The notes: generated by a model not told the origin, from the letters alone. A stretch of 6,451 nucleotides of DNA from JBQTIM01 sp052388135 (GCA_052388135.1 JBQTIM010000193.1:1-6451); one strand, 5' to 3'; counted from the first letter of the stretch, positions 1 to 6,351 are shown. Translations and numbers: made by a program.

Positions 1-4
1 GGCG

Positions 5-11
5 CCTTCTT
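5..11 (-). promoter_or_regulatory. Possible ribosome-binding site of a gene beyond the left edge
   Basis: Read on the minus strand, the last bases of the window are A-rich and contain AAGAAGG a few bases before the edge. That is the right composition and orientation for a Shine-Dalgarno site of a gene whose start codon lies just outside. Since pstS is often followed by pstC, such a gene is plausible, but nothing of its coding sequence is visible. This is an inference from a short motif. Confidence 0.2.
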
Positions 12-21
12 TTATTTTTTA

Positions 22-39
22 CCCGCTTCGCTTTGCGGG
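22..39 (-). other. Small hairpin downstream of pstS
   Basis: CCCGC at 22-26 pairs with GCGGG at 35-39 around an 8-nt loop. On the minus strand the hairpin is followed by an A-rich run, not a T-run, so it is not a canonical intrinsic terminator for pstS. It is the third of three hairpins after pstS and could be part of an RNA-processing or attenuation region. Confidence 0.25.
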
Positions 40-68
40 CTTGTTCGTCCTTGGTCCGGCGCGGCCGC

Positions 69-93
69 GCGGGGCCGGCGGCTCCGGCCCCGC
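69..93 (-). other. Strong GC hairpin downstream of pstS
   Basis: The arms at 69-78 and 84-93 form a perfect 10-bp GC-only stem with a 5-nt loop. No T-tract follows on either strand, so it does not qualify as a standard intrinsic terminator. It sits about 70 nt beyond the pstS stop codon. It could pause polymerase, protect the 3' end of pstS mRNA, or simply be an inverted repeat in very GC-rich DNA. Confidence 0.35.
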
Positions 94-110
94 TGAATCC
101 ACAACCGCGC

Positions 111-143
111 CGCCGGCCTTCTCCGCCTTCGGGAGAACCGGCG
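111..143 (-). other. Long bulged hairpin just after pstS
   Basis: Six bases (111-116) pair with 138-143 and six more (119-124) pair with 132-137. This gives a 12-bp stem with a 2-nt bulge (117-118) and a 7-nt loop (125-131). It begins 18 nt past the pstS stop codon on the minus strand. There is no U-tract. Position and stability suggest a 3'-end stabiliser or weak terminator that would let pstS be expressed above any downstream gene. That role is inference; the pairing is directly visible. Confidence 0.4.
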
Positions 144-161
144 CCGCCGCGAAACGGGGAC

Positions 162-1154
162 TTACAGCTTCGGCTTGCGGTTGAGAAGCTCCTCTATGCT
201 CACGCCCACTTCCGATTTCCCGCCGAAGGCCGTGCCCGGCGTGCCGGCCACGAGGCGCTGGAGAGCTTGTTGGTAATTCCCGGAAGGAAGGGCCACGTAG
301 CCCACTTCCTCCGCCAGAGCGCCGCCCTCGTTGAGATAAAATTCCATGAAAGCCTTCACTTCCGGCTTTTTCATGGACTCCCGACTGACGTAAATGAACA
401 CGGGCCGCGAGAGGGGCTGATAGGACCCGTCCTCCACGGACTGGTTGGAAGGCCCCACGCCGCCCTTGCCGCCGTCGATCTTCACGGCCTTCAGTTTGTC
501 CTTGTTTTCCTGGTAATAGGCGAAGCCGAAATAGCCGAGGGCGCCCTCGTCCCGGGACACGCCCTGCACGAGAACGTTGTCGTCCTCCGACGCCGTGTAA
601 TCGCCGCGGGAGGATTTGGCCTTGCCCACCACCGCCTCGGTGAAATAATCGAACGTTCCGGAATCGGCGCCGGGGCCGTAGAGCTTCAGGGGTTTGTCCG
701 GCCAGCCGGCCCGAACCTGGCTCCACTTGGTGATGGAGCCCTGGGCGGAAGGCTCCCAAATTTTCTTCAGGTCCGCCACCGTCATGGTCTCGGCCCAGGC
801 GTTGCCGGGGTTGATGACCACCGTGATGGCGTCGAAGGCCACGGGCAGTTCCACGTACTGCACCCCGGCCTCCAGGCAGGCGTCCATTTCCTTGCGGAGG
901 ATGGGCCGCGAGGCGCCCGTCAGATCGATCTCGCCGCGGCAGAACTTCTTGAAGCCGCCGCCCGTGCCGGAAATGCCGACGGTGATCTTGACGTCGCGGT
1001 TCCGGCCCTGGAACTCCTCGGCCACCGCCTCGGTGATGGGGTACACCGTGCTGGAGCCGTCGATCTTCACGATCTTCGGCTCCGCGCCCGCCGGCCGCGC
1101 CAAAGCCGCGACGACGGCCAAACCCACGGCCTTCATCAAGCTGTTTTTAAGCAT
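162..1154 (-). CDS. pstS: Periplasmic phosphate-binding protein PstS
   Basis: This 330-residue protein is the substrate-binding component of the high-affinity phosphate ABC transporter. It captures phosphate in the periplasm and delivers it to the PstCAB permease. A Sec signal peptide is clear: lysines near the start, a hydrophobic stretch at about residues 9-19, and an AGA cleavage motif at 22-24, so the mature protein would begin at Glu25. There is no lipobox cysteine. Family motifs follow: DGSSTVYPI (32-40), SGTGGGF (62-68), ASRPI (81-85) and PGADSGTFDYF (161-171), the loops that form the phosphate pocket in PstS proteins. Length and motif order match the family, including the common C-terminal lobe. 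The ATG at 1154 is preceded by GGAGG with a 5-nt spacer and by its own Pho-box-like promoter. No pstCAB genes are in the window; they could lie beyond the left edge. The assignment is secure, although some PstS-like proteins bind other oxyanions. Confidence 0.95.
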   Translation of the reverse strand: MLKNSLMKAVGLAVVAALARPAGAEPKIVKIDGSSTVYPITEAVAEEFQGRNRDVKITVGISGTGGGFKKFCRGEIDLTGASRPILRKEMDACLEAGVQYVELPVAFDAITVVINPGNAWAETMTVADLKKIWEPSAQGSITKWSQVRAGWPDKPLKLYGPGADSGTFDYFTEAVVGKAKSSRGDYTASEDDNVLVQGVSRDEGALGYFGFAYYQENKDKLKAVKIDGGKGGVGPSNQSVEDGSYQPLSRPVFIYVSRESMKKPEVKAFMEFYLNEGGALAEEVGYVALPSGNYQQALQRLVAGTPGTAFGGKSEVGVSIEELLNRKPKL

Positions 1155-1171
1155 GTTTTCCTCCGCGCCAT

Positions 1172-1215
1172 AGTATAGCGCCGTTTGAGACGGCCCGTGT
1201 GACGTTCGTGTGACG
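1172..1215 (-). promoter_or_regulatory. Pho-box-like promoter of pstS
   Basis: CGTCACACG occurs twice on the minus strand, at 1215-1207 and 1204-1196, with starts exactly 11 bp apart, the helical repeat of PhoB boxes. The E. coli consensus unit is CTGTCAT followed by 4 AT-rich bases, and the GTCA core is kept. A weaker third unit (CGTCTCA, 1192-1186) follows. The -10 candidate TATACT lies at 1177-1172, 18 nt after the second unit, placing transcription start only about 10-15 nt before the start codon. A near copy of the site lies upstream of the small gene at 2705. PhoB-type activation under phosphate limitation is inferred from this architecture and from the gene served. Confidence 0.75.
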
Positions 1216-1244
1216 AAACGCCCCGGTCGTCCCCAACCTAGAAT

Positions 1245-2462
1245 TTAGAATTTCACCTGCAAGTCCAATTGATAGCGGTTGATGTCGTCGGGGCCGCCGA
1301 GCTTCGTGTTGACGACCTTCGTGTTGAACGCCTTCAAGGACACCGTCACGCCCTCGTTGAGCCCGTAGCCGATCCAGCCGATGTGGCCCTCGCGGTTGGT
1401 GCCGCCGTCGCCGAAATCGGAGTCGGCCACGTCCGCGACGGTGGCGTCCGTCTCCGAATATTTGCGGAAGTAGGCCGCCTCCCAGGACCCTTTGCCGGCG
1501 GCCTTTCCATAAATCAGGCCGAACTGGTGCCCCTGGTCCGCTTTTTCGTTCGGAGCGGTCTGCAGGAGCCTGGAGTCCAGGTAAGCCGTGTTCTTGATGT
1601 AGGTTCCCTGCAGGGACAGCGGCCGGCCGAGAATGCCCGTCAGGAATTCGCCCGTCAGCTCCATGACGCGGAATTCGTTCTCCAAGACGCCGGAGGCGTA
1701 GCGCCGGTTGCCTTCGTTGGTCGCGAGCTGGCCCAGGGTGGCCCGGGAGCCGGCCGATCCGTTGAACGAAGGCGATTTGTTGGTGGTGGTGGTTTCGTGG
1801 ACCCACTCGTGGACCGCTCCGGCCAGCGTGAAGCGGGACGCGGAGAACACCGGCACGATGAAGCCGGCCTGCCCGGACACGAGCCACTGGTCCACGTTGG
1901 TGGCCGAATCCTCATCCACCGCGGACTGCAGGCCGTTGAGGAAGAAACGCCCGCGGCCGAACAGCGAGAAAGTGAGGTTTTGACCGGCCCCCTCCGGGTT
2001 GAAGTCGCCGTCCCAGACGATGTCGCTGGAATAGACGGTCCAAAGCGGATTGCCCATGCGGCCGCCCGTGAGCTTCAGAGGGTCCCAGGGCTTGTATTCC
2101 AGGGCCGCCTGATCGATCCAAACGCCTTTTTGGGCGGAGAGGTTGTCGAAACTTTGGTTCGTGGACACCTGCTCGCCCGTGCCCGACGCCAGGCGGAGCT
2201 TCGCCTTGAGCCGGTCGCTGAAAGGCAGCTCGGTTCCCAGCCGCAGACGGAAGCGCTGGCGCGAGCGGTCCACGTCCTGCCGCTTTCGGAAATTTTCCTG
2301 CCTCAGGCGGAAATCGCCCTTGATCTCGATCTTCTCGATTTTTCCGATGACGATCTCGGCGGCCGAGCCGGGAGCGGCCATGGGCCCGGCTAGAGACGAC
2401 GCGAGAAGGGTGAAGAGGATTGGTTTCAGGCGCGCCCTGCGTTTGGCTTTCGGTTCGTGCAT
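1245..2462 (-). CDS. Outer-membrane porin, putative Porin_5-type, Pho-linked
   Basis: This 405-residue protein is predicted to form an outer-membrane beta-barrel channel. The ATG at 2462 was chosen because GGAGGA (2469-2474) precedes it by 6 nt; a longer frame to 2510 has no such site. The N-terminus is a signal peptide: basic residues 5-13, a hydrophobic core at about 14-30, and likely cleavage after Ala35. The mature part alternates polar and hydrophobic residues in strand-like runs, is rich in aromatic, Gly and Asn residues, and opens with a GDFRLRQENF segment. That opening resembles the 'putative porin' family found in several Gram-negative phyla. The last residue is Phe (QVKF), the BAM recognition signal of barrel proteins. 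It lies 69 nt downstream of the small gene with no clear promoter between them, and 90 nt upstream of pstS. This suggests it shares the upstream Pho-type promoter and admits phosphate or related anions. The substrate is inferred from context only. Confidence 0.82.
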   Translation of the reverse strand: MHEPKAKRRARLKPILFTLLASSLAGPMAAPGSAAEIVIGKIEKIEIKGDFRLRQENFRKRQDVDRSRQRFRLRLGTELPFSDRLKAKLRLASGTGEQVSTNQSFDNLSAQKGVWIDQAALEYKPWDPLKLTGGRMGNPLWTVYSSDIVWDGDFNPEGAGQNLTFSLFGRGRFFLNGLQSAVDEDSATNVDQWLVSGQAGFIVPVFSASRFTLAGAVHEWVHETTTTNKSPSFNGSAGSRATLGQLATNEGNRRYASGVLENEFRVMELTGEFLTGILGRPLSLQGTYIKNTAYLDSRLLQTAPNEKADQGHQFGLIYGKAAGKGSWEAAYFRKYSETDATVADVADSDFGDGGTNREGHIGWIGYGLNEGVTVSLKAFNTKVVNTKLGGPDDINRYQLDLQVKF

Positions 2463-2531
2463 TTCATGTCCTCCATTGCTTGTCGTCCCGCGCCGCGCCC
2501 TGCGAATCAAGCGCCGCCGGTTCAGAAAGAT

Positions 2532-2705
2532 TTAAGCGGCCCGGCGGAGACGCTTTAAGCCGCGCTCCACGCGCTCCAATTCGTCCACGACCGCTTCCCA
2601 GGGAATGTTTTCCCGCTCCATATCGTCCGCCAGCGCGCGCAACCGGTTTTCCTCGGCCCGCACGACGGCCGCTACCAAATCCGTCGATCTTTTATCCATC
2701 CGCAT
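2532..2705 (-). CDS. Small hypothetical helical protein, likely Pho-regulated
   Basis: I do not recognise this 57-residue protein. The ATG at 2705 was chosen because AAAGGAG (2711-2717) lies 5 nt before it. An in-frame ATG at 2744 lacks a ribosome-binding site and would overlap the possible promoter. The sequence is highly charged and looks alpha-helical throughout, with a heptad-like spacing of hydrophobic residues (LVAAVVRAEENRLRAL, then VVDELERVERGLKRLRR) and a basic C-terminus. It has no signal peptide, membrane segment or cysteines, so it is probably cytoplasmic and could dimerise or bind a partner. It is the first gene after the second Pho-box-like site and lies 69 nt upstream of the porin, so it is probably cotranscribed with it. 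The good ribosome-binding site and the promoter position argue that it is real. Function is unknown. Confidence 0.65.
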   Translation of the reverse strand: MRMDKRSTDLVAAVVRAEENRLRALADDMERENIPWEAVVDELERVERGLKRLRRAA

Positions 2706-2767
2706 GCTTTCTCCTTTGAGCGAGTCGCTTATGAGCTTCTTCATTCTAGGGGTTGCGCGGGCGGAAG

Positions 2768-2809
2768 CCTATAGCGGCGGGGTAAAACGCGCGTGACGTT
2801 CCGGTGACG
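2768..2809 (-). promoter_or_regulatory. Second Pho-box-like promoter, upstream of small gene and porin
   Basis: On the minus strand CGTCAC occurs at 2809-2804 and again at 2798-2793, 11 bp apart. The 20-nt block 2809-2790 matches the block upstream of pstS (1215-1196) at 17 of 20 positions. A TATAGG -10 candidate lies at 2773-2768, 16 nt after the block, matching the geometry before pstS (18 nt to TATACT). An alternative -10, TAGAAT, lies further downstream at 2748-2743. Repetition of the site and spacing in front of two neighbouring units is the main evidence. Confidence 0.65.
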
Positions 2810-2840
2810 GGCGGAGGGAAGGCCTTCCGGCGAGATGGGG

Positions 2841-2916
2841 GGCTAAGAGACTATCTCAATAACTCCATTTGGGGCTGCGACTCCTCAAAGCGGATTGTTG
2901 AGACGGGCTCTAAGCC
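2841..2916. repeat. Imperfect long inverted repeat, MITE-like or IS remnant
   Basis: The arms at 2841-2862 and 2895-2916 pair over 22 positions: 17 Watson-Crick, 2 G-T, 3 mismatches. They surround a 32-nt centre. The strip is visibly less GC-rich than the genes on either side. The right arm covers the last codons and stop of mobA. CCGGCGA occurs at 2827-2833 and again at 2915-2921, which could be a remnant target duplication or chance in GC-rich DNA. No transposase is encoded. It could be a miniature inverted-repeat element, an IS end remnant, or a structured 3' end of the nitrate operon transcript. No T-run follows it on the minus strand. Confidence 0.45.
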
Positions 2917-3518
2917 GGCGAAGGAATCGCTTCGCCGAGGGCGGCGGCGTGGTCTTCCCGGGTGTCCAGGTCGCGGAAGGAAAGACCGATGGGGTCCGTC
3001 CGGCGGATTTCCTCCTCGCTGAAAATCCGGGTCCGCGCCAGGCCGGTCAGGTCTCGAAGGGGCCGCCCGTCGCGCAAGAGCTCCTGCGCCGCCGGCAGGA
3101 TGCTTTTGGCGTAGACGGCGCAAAGAGGCTGGAGGGCGCCGCCCCACAGAGGAAGGACGGCGTCGAACCCGGACGCGGCCGCGCAGAGCGCCTCCACGAG
3201 AGCGGGCTGGAGGAAGGGCATGTCGCAGGCGCAGGCAAAGACTCGTTCCGTGGGGCAGGCCCGCAAACCGGCGGCCAAGCCCGCCAATGGATGACTCTCG
3301 CCGGTCCCGTCGGCCAGGGCGCGCAGGCGCGGTCCTTCCAGAAATCCATAGGCGGCCGGGTCTTTGGCCGGCAGAAGAGTGAGGGGAAACAGGCCCGTCA
3401 AGATCCGGGCCGGACTTTCCACGAGCTTTCCGCCGCGCCAGTCCGCCAGGGCCTTGTTGGACCCGAAGCGCCGGCTCCGCCCGCCGGCCAACAGCAGCCC
3501 GGTGACGCCGGCGATCAC
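2910..3518 (-). CDS. mobA: Molybdenum cofactor guanylyltransferase MobA
   Basis: This 202-residue cytoplasmic enzyme transfers GMP from GTP to Mo-molybdopterin to give the guanine dinucleotide cofactor (MGD) used by DMSO-reductase-family enzymes, including the nitrate reductase two genes upstream. The nucleotide-binding signature LLLAGGRSRRFGSNKAL is at residues 8-24, with the P-loop-like GG and Lys22. ACDMPFL at 97-103 carries the metal-binding Asp99. QPLCAVY and the LRDL segment near the C-terminal end are also typical. Length fits the family (about 190-210). The start is the GTG at 3518, whose GTGA overlaps the TGA of the preceding gene by 4 nt. This implies translational coupling, since no strong Shine-Dalgarno site is evident. 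The open frame continues upstream to 3860, but that part antisenses nothing known and overlaps the preceding gene, so it is excluded. The 3' end lies inside the right arm of an inverted repeat, yet the domain appears complete. Confidence 0.93.
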   Translation of the reverse strand: MIAGVTGLLLAGGRSRRFGSNKALADWRGGKLVESPARILTGLFPLTLLPAKDPAAYGFLEGPRLRALADGTGESHPLAGLAAGLRACPTERVFACACDMPFLQPALVEALCAAASGFDAVLPLWGGALQPLCAVYAKSILPAAQELLRDGRPLRDLTGLARTRIFSEEEIRRTDPIGLSFRDLDTREDHAAALGEAIPSPA

Positions 3519-3970
3519 GGCGTCAGCCCGAACTCCCGCGCCGCCGGGAGGAAATTTTTGTTGGCGTGGTTGGGGCGGCTCAGCTTGATGAGAGCGAACC
3601 TTTGCAGGCGCGTCAGCTTCGCCCAGCGCTCCGGAGACAGCGAAAAACCGGCGGCCCGCGCTTTGGCTTGCACGATGGGAGGCGCTTCGCCGGCGCGGTC
3701 CCAAGCCGGGTCGCGGGCGGGTTCCATGAATTTTGGCGGCTCGCCGGCCCGCCGCGCGATGATCTCCGCCAGGAAAGCGCGATAGGAGGAGACCTCCCCG
3801 GCGTCGCCGCAAGGCCTGTCCCAAAGCGCTTGCCGGTCCTCTTCCGTGAACTTCAGCCATTGCCGCAAACCCAGCTTCACGCCGCAGGTGTCCAGCTTGA
3901 GCCGCACCGCCATGGGGATGCAGCGCATGCCCTCCATGAAATCCCGCTCGAACCGGAAGGAGCCTTCCAT
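3515..3970 (-). CDS. Nitrate reductase associated protein (Nitr_red_assoc family)
   Basis: This 151-residue protein matches what I know of the family called nitrate reductase associated protein (Pfam Nitr_red_assoc), first noted beside narB in cyanobacteria. Characteristic stretches are FERDFMEGMRCIPMAVRLKL (6-25), DTCGVKL (27-33), the WLKFTEEDRQAL segment (38-49), and the very conserved LQRFALIKLSRPNHANKNF (122-140). Cys17 and Cys29 lie in the conserved N-terminal half; Cys54 is a third. There is no signal peptide or membrane segment, so it should be cytoplasmic. Its biochemical role is not established; a maturation or regulatory partner of nitrate reductase is likely from its gene context. 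It starts 11 nt after the reductase stop. The ATG at 3970 fits the family N-terminus; an in-frame GTG at 3985 overlapping the reductase TGA would add five residues. It overlaps mobA by 4 nt. Confidence 0.9.
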   Translation of the reverse strand: MEGSFRFERDFMEGMRCIPMAVRLKLDTCGVKLGLRQWLKFTEEDRQALWDRPCGDAGEVSSYRAFLAEIIARRAGEPPKFMEPARDPAWDRAGEAPPIVQAKARAAGFSLSPERWAKLTRLQRFALIKLSRPNHANKNFLPAAREFGLTP

Positions 3971-3981
3971 GACGGTCCCGC

Positions 3982-6192
3982 TCACTCGGGCGCCAGGTCC
4001 ACGGCGCAAGCCTTGTAGGACGGCTGCTTGGAATAGGGATCGAAGGCGGGGAACGTGAGCAGATTGGCGGCCTCGTAGTGCATGGGGATGAAAACCTGGC
4101 CGGCTCCCACGGTGGGCGTCACCCAGGCCCGCGCGCGGACGACCCCGCGGCGGGACGCCACCTTCACCCACTGCCCGTCCCTCACGCCTTTCTCCGCCGC
4201 GTCCCGGGGATGAACCTCCACGTACATGTCGGCGGAATAAAGCTTGCGGAGCACGGCGGATTTGGCCGTGCGGGTCTGCGTGTGCCACTGGGCGGAGGAC
4301 CCGCGCCCGGTGAGCAGCGTGTAAGGGTAACTCTTGTCCGTGGGCTCATACAAAGGCCGCGCGGCCTCGAATACGAAGCGGGCCTTTCCATCCTCGTGAA
4401 AGTAGCGGCCGTCCTCGAAGAGCCGCCTTTCGTTGTCGGGCAAGAGGCCGTCCGCGGCGGCTCCTTCCGGACAGGGCCACTGCACGCCGCCGTTGTCGTT
4501 GATCGTTTTGTAGTCGGCGATCCCCGAGAAATCGCAGGGCGTTCCCTTGGAAAGACGTTTCAAGATTTGAAACGCCTCCTCCGGCGACGACCATTCCTCG
4601 AACATCTCCCCGCAGCCCCAATAATCGGCGACGAGTTTGAAAATAAAAAAGTCGGCCAGGGCCTGGCCGGGCGCCTTGGCCACGCGCTTGTAAAGGCCGA
4701 TGCGCCGCTCGGAATTGATGACGGTGCCTTCTTTTTCTCCCCAAGCCGCCGCCGGCAATATCAGGTCCGCCATTTGGGCGGTTTCTGTGGTGTGGTACAT
4801 GTCCTGCACCACCAAGAAATCCAGTTTTCTGAAAATGTCCTTCAAGGTCGAGCGGTTGATCCACGAGTGCCCGGGATTGGTGGCGATGATCCAAAGCCCT
4901 TTGATTTTCCCGGCGTCTATCCCATCGATGATTTCGTTGTAGGCCCAGCTGTTGCGGTCGGGGATGCGATCCGGGGAAATCTTCAGCAGGCGGGCCGCTT
5001 CATCCCGCTGCGCGGGGTTCAGGAAATCGCGGCCGCCCAGGAGATTGGTGGTGTTGCTGAACAGGCGCGACCCCATGGCGTTGGTCTGGCCCGTGATGGA
5101 GTTGGCGCCGGTGCCGGGCCGGCCCATGTTGCCCGTCATCAGGGCCAGGTTGATGATGGCCTGGGCCGTGCGCACCGCCTCGTGCCCCTGGTTCACGCCC
5201 ATGGTCCACCAAAAGGAAACCCGCTTGCCCTTGTGAATCGCCTCGGCGAACTCGTAAAGCTCCTCCACGCTCAGGCCTGTGGCGCGGCTGACGGCCCCGG
5301 GCGGAAAACTTTTCAGATGCTCCCGGAACGCGTCGAAATGCAGGGTGTGGGCCGCGATGTAATCCTCGTCCACCCAGCCCTTCTCGGCGAGGATATGGGC
5401 GAGGCCGTAAAAAAGCATCAGGTCCGATTTCGGAGCCAAGGCGTAATGCCGCGTGGACTGCATGGCCGTTTCCGTGCGGCGCGGGTCCACCACGATGATG
5501 CCCGGCTTGTTCTTGTTGCGGCACACCCGCTCCCACAGAATAGGATGGGCGATGCAAGGGTTGGCGCCCACGAACACCAGCACGTCGGATTCCTCGAAAT
5601 CTTTATACGTGAAAGGCGGCGCGTCGAAGCCGAAAGATTGCTTGTAGGCCGTCACGGATGTGGCCATGCACTGGCGCGTGTTGCCGTCGCCGTGGATCAT
5701 GCCGATGCCGAACTTGGCCAGGGCGCCCAGCAGGGCCATCTCCTCCGTGCAGATTTGGCCCGTGCTCAGGAAAGCCGTGGATTCGGGGCCGTGCCGTTTC
5801 TGGATGGCCTTGAACTGCTCCACGAAAATCTTCAGCGCCGTGTCCCACTCGATGGGGTTCAGCCTCCCGTCCGCTTCGCGATAGTAAGGGGTCGTGGCCC
5901 GGTCCGGCGCTTTGAGCGGAGCCAAGGCCTCCCAGCCCTTGGGGCAGGCCTGGCCCAAATTCACGGGGTAATCCGTGGTGGGCGTCAGGTTCACCGCCTC
6001 CCCGTCCTTGATGTGGATTTTCAAGGCGCAGCCCGTGGAGCAAAACCCGCAGACCATGTCCGTGGTTTTCTCCGGCAGGAGCCGCGCCGGCAGTTTGCCC
6101 AGGCCGAAGGCGGCCGGCGTCTGCACCAGGTCGCGGGTCAAAGGCCCGGTGCGCTGGCGAAGAATGGAGGAAAACAAATTTCTAAAGTTCAT
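3982..6192 (-). CDS. narB: Assimilatory nitrate reductase catalytic subunit (NarB/NasA type)
   Basis: This enzyme should reduce nitrate to nitrite in the cytoplasm, using a bis-MGD molybdenum centre and one [4Fe-4S] cluster. From the ATG at 6192 it has 736 residues. An N-terminal cluster motif CGFCSTGC gives Cys48, Cys51 and Cys55, with Cys83 in GQACPKGW, followed by the conserved Lys85. The molybdenum-ligand Cys is Cys175 in GDGNTRQCMATSV. The MGD-binding C-terminal domain starts near residue 621 (SYPYTLLTGRGSSAQWHT). There is no twin-arginine motif, so periplasmic Nap-type export is unlikely, and no C-terminal [2Fe-2S] or flavin domain. Unlike classic NarB, which starts almost at the cluster, about 45 residues precede it. 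Neighbouring mobA and the associated protein support the nitrate assignment; formate dehydrogenase or another family member is less likely. An in-frame TTG at 6207 is an alternative start with GAGGA 12 nt upstream; neither start has an ideal ribosome-binding site. Confidence 0.88.
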   Translation of the reverse strand: MNFRNLFSSILRQRTGPLTRDLVQTPAAFGLGKLPARLLPEKTTDMVCGFCSTGCALKIHIKDGEAVNLTPTTDYPVNLGQACPKGWEALAPLKAPDRATTPYYREADGRLNPIEWDTALKIFVEQFKAIQKRHGPESTAFLSTGQICTEEMALLGALAKFGIGMIHGDGNTRQCMATSVTAYKQSFGFDAPPFTYKDFEESDVLVFVGANPCIAHPILWERVCRNKNKPGIIVVDPRRTETAMQSTRHYALAPKSDLMLFYGLAHILAEKGWVDEDYIAAHTLHFDAFREHLKSFPPGAVSRATGLSVEELYEFAEAIHKGKRVSFWWTMGVNQGHEAVRTAQAIINLALMTGNMGRPGTGANSITGQTNAMGSRLFSNTTNLLGGRDFLNPAQRDEAARLLKISPDRIPDRNSWAYNEIIDGIDAGKIKGLWIIATNPGHSWINRSTLKDIFRKLDFLVVQDMYHTTETAQMADLILPAAAWGEKEGTVINSERRIGLYKRVAKAPGQALADFFIFKLVADYWGCGEMFEEWSSPEEAFQILKRLSKGTPCDFSGIADYKTINDNGGVQWPCPEGAAADGLLPDNERRLFEDGRYFHEDGKARFVFEAARPLYEPTDKSYPYTLLTGRGSSAQWHTQTRTAKSAVLRKLYSADMYVEVHPRDAAEKGVRDGQWVKVASRRGVVRARAWVTPTVGAGQVFIPMHYEAANLLTFPAFDPYSKQPSYKACAVDLAPE

Positions 6193-6248
6193 GGAAGTTT
6201 TGTTCAACCGAATTCTCGGTCCTCAACCTTGGCAGGAAACGCCGGCTT

Positions 6249-6267
6249 GGCCCGCGCCCGACGGGCC
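6249..6267 (-). other. Leader hairpin upstream of narB
   Basis: GGCCCG at 6249-6254 pairs with CGGGCC at 6262-6267 around a 7-nt loop, 57 nt before the narB ATG. It lies in the presumed leader of the nitrate operon. Leader hairpins control several nitrate-assimilation operons by antitermination, but there is no U-tract here, so a regulatory role is only a possibility. Confidence 0.25.
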
Positions 6268-6318
6268 GGGCATTTGAGGCGGAGCCGCGGCCACGAAGAA
6301 AAGATGCCGCTCCAAAAG

Positions 6319-6336
6319 CTCCGCGCCCCGGCGGAG
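6319..6336 (-). other. Second leader hairpin upstream of narB
   Basis: CTCCGC at 6319-6324 pairs with GCGGAG at 6331-6336 with a 6-nt loop. Together with the hairpin nearer the gene it makes the presumed leader strongly structured. The region is very GC-rich, so some pairing is expected by chance. Confidence 0.25.
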
Positions 6337-6351
6337 ACGCAGCCCGGCCGC

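Noticed and set aside
22..39. Intrinsic terminator next to the T-rich run at 12-20
   Set aside because: On the minus strand, where the genes lie, the run is A-rich after the hairpin. On the plus strand the T-run precedes the hairpin. Neither orientation gives a hairpin followed by U residues.
33..1178. A 381-codon plus-strand frame antisense to pstS
   Set aside because: Same composition artefact. PstS motifs, signal peptide, ribosome-binding site and promoter all support the minus strand.
1269..2393. A 374-codon plus-strand frame antisense to the porin gene
   Set aside because: No recognisable domain and no plausible ribosome-binding site; the porin on the minus strand has a signal peptide and terminal Phe.
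3515..4288. Longer version of the associated protein gene starting at 4288
   Set aside because: The extra N-terminal part overlaps the conserved cofactor-binding end of the nitrate reductase and does not match the family, whose proteins begin near the MEGSFRFE segment.
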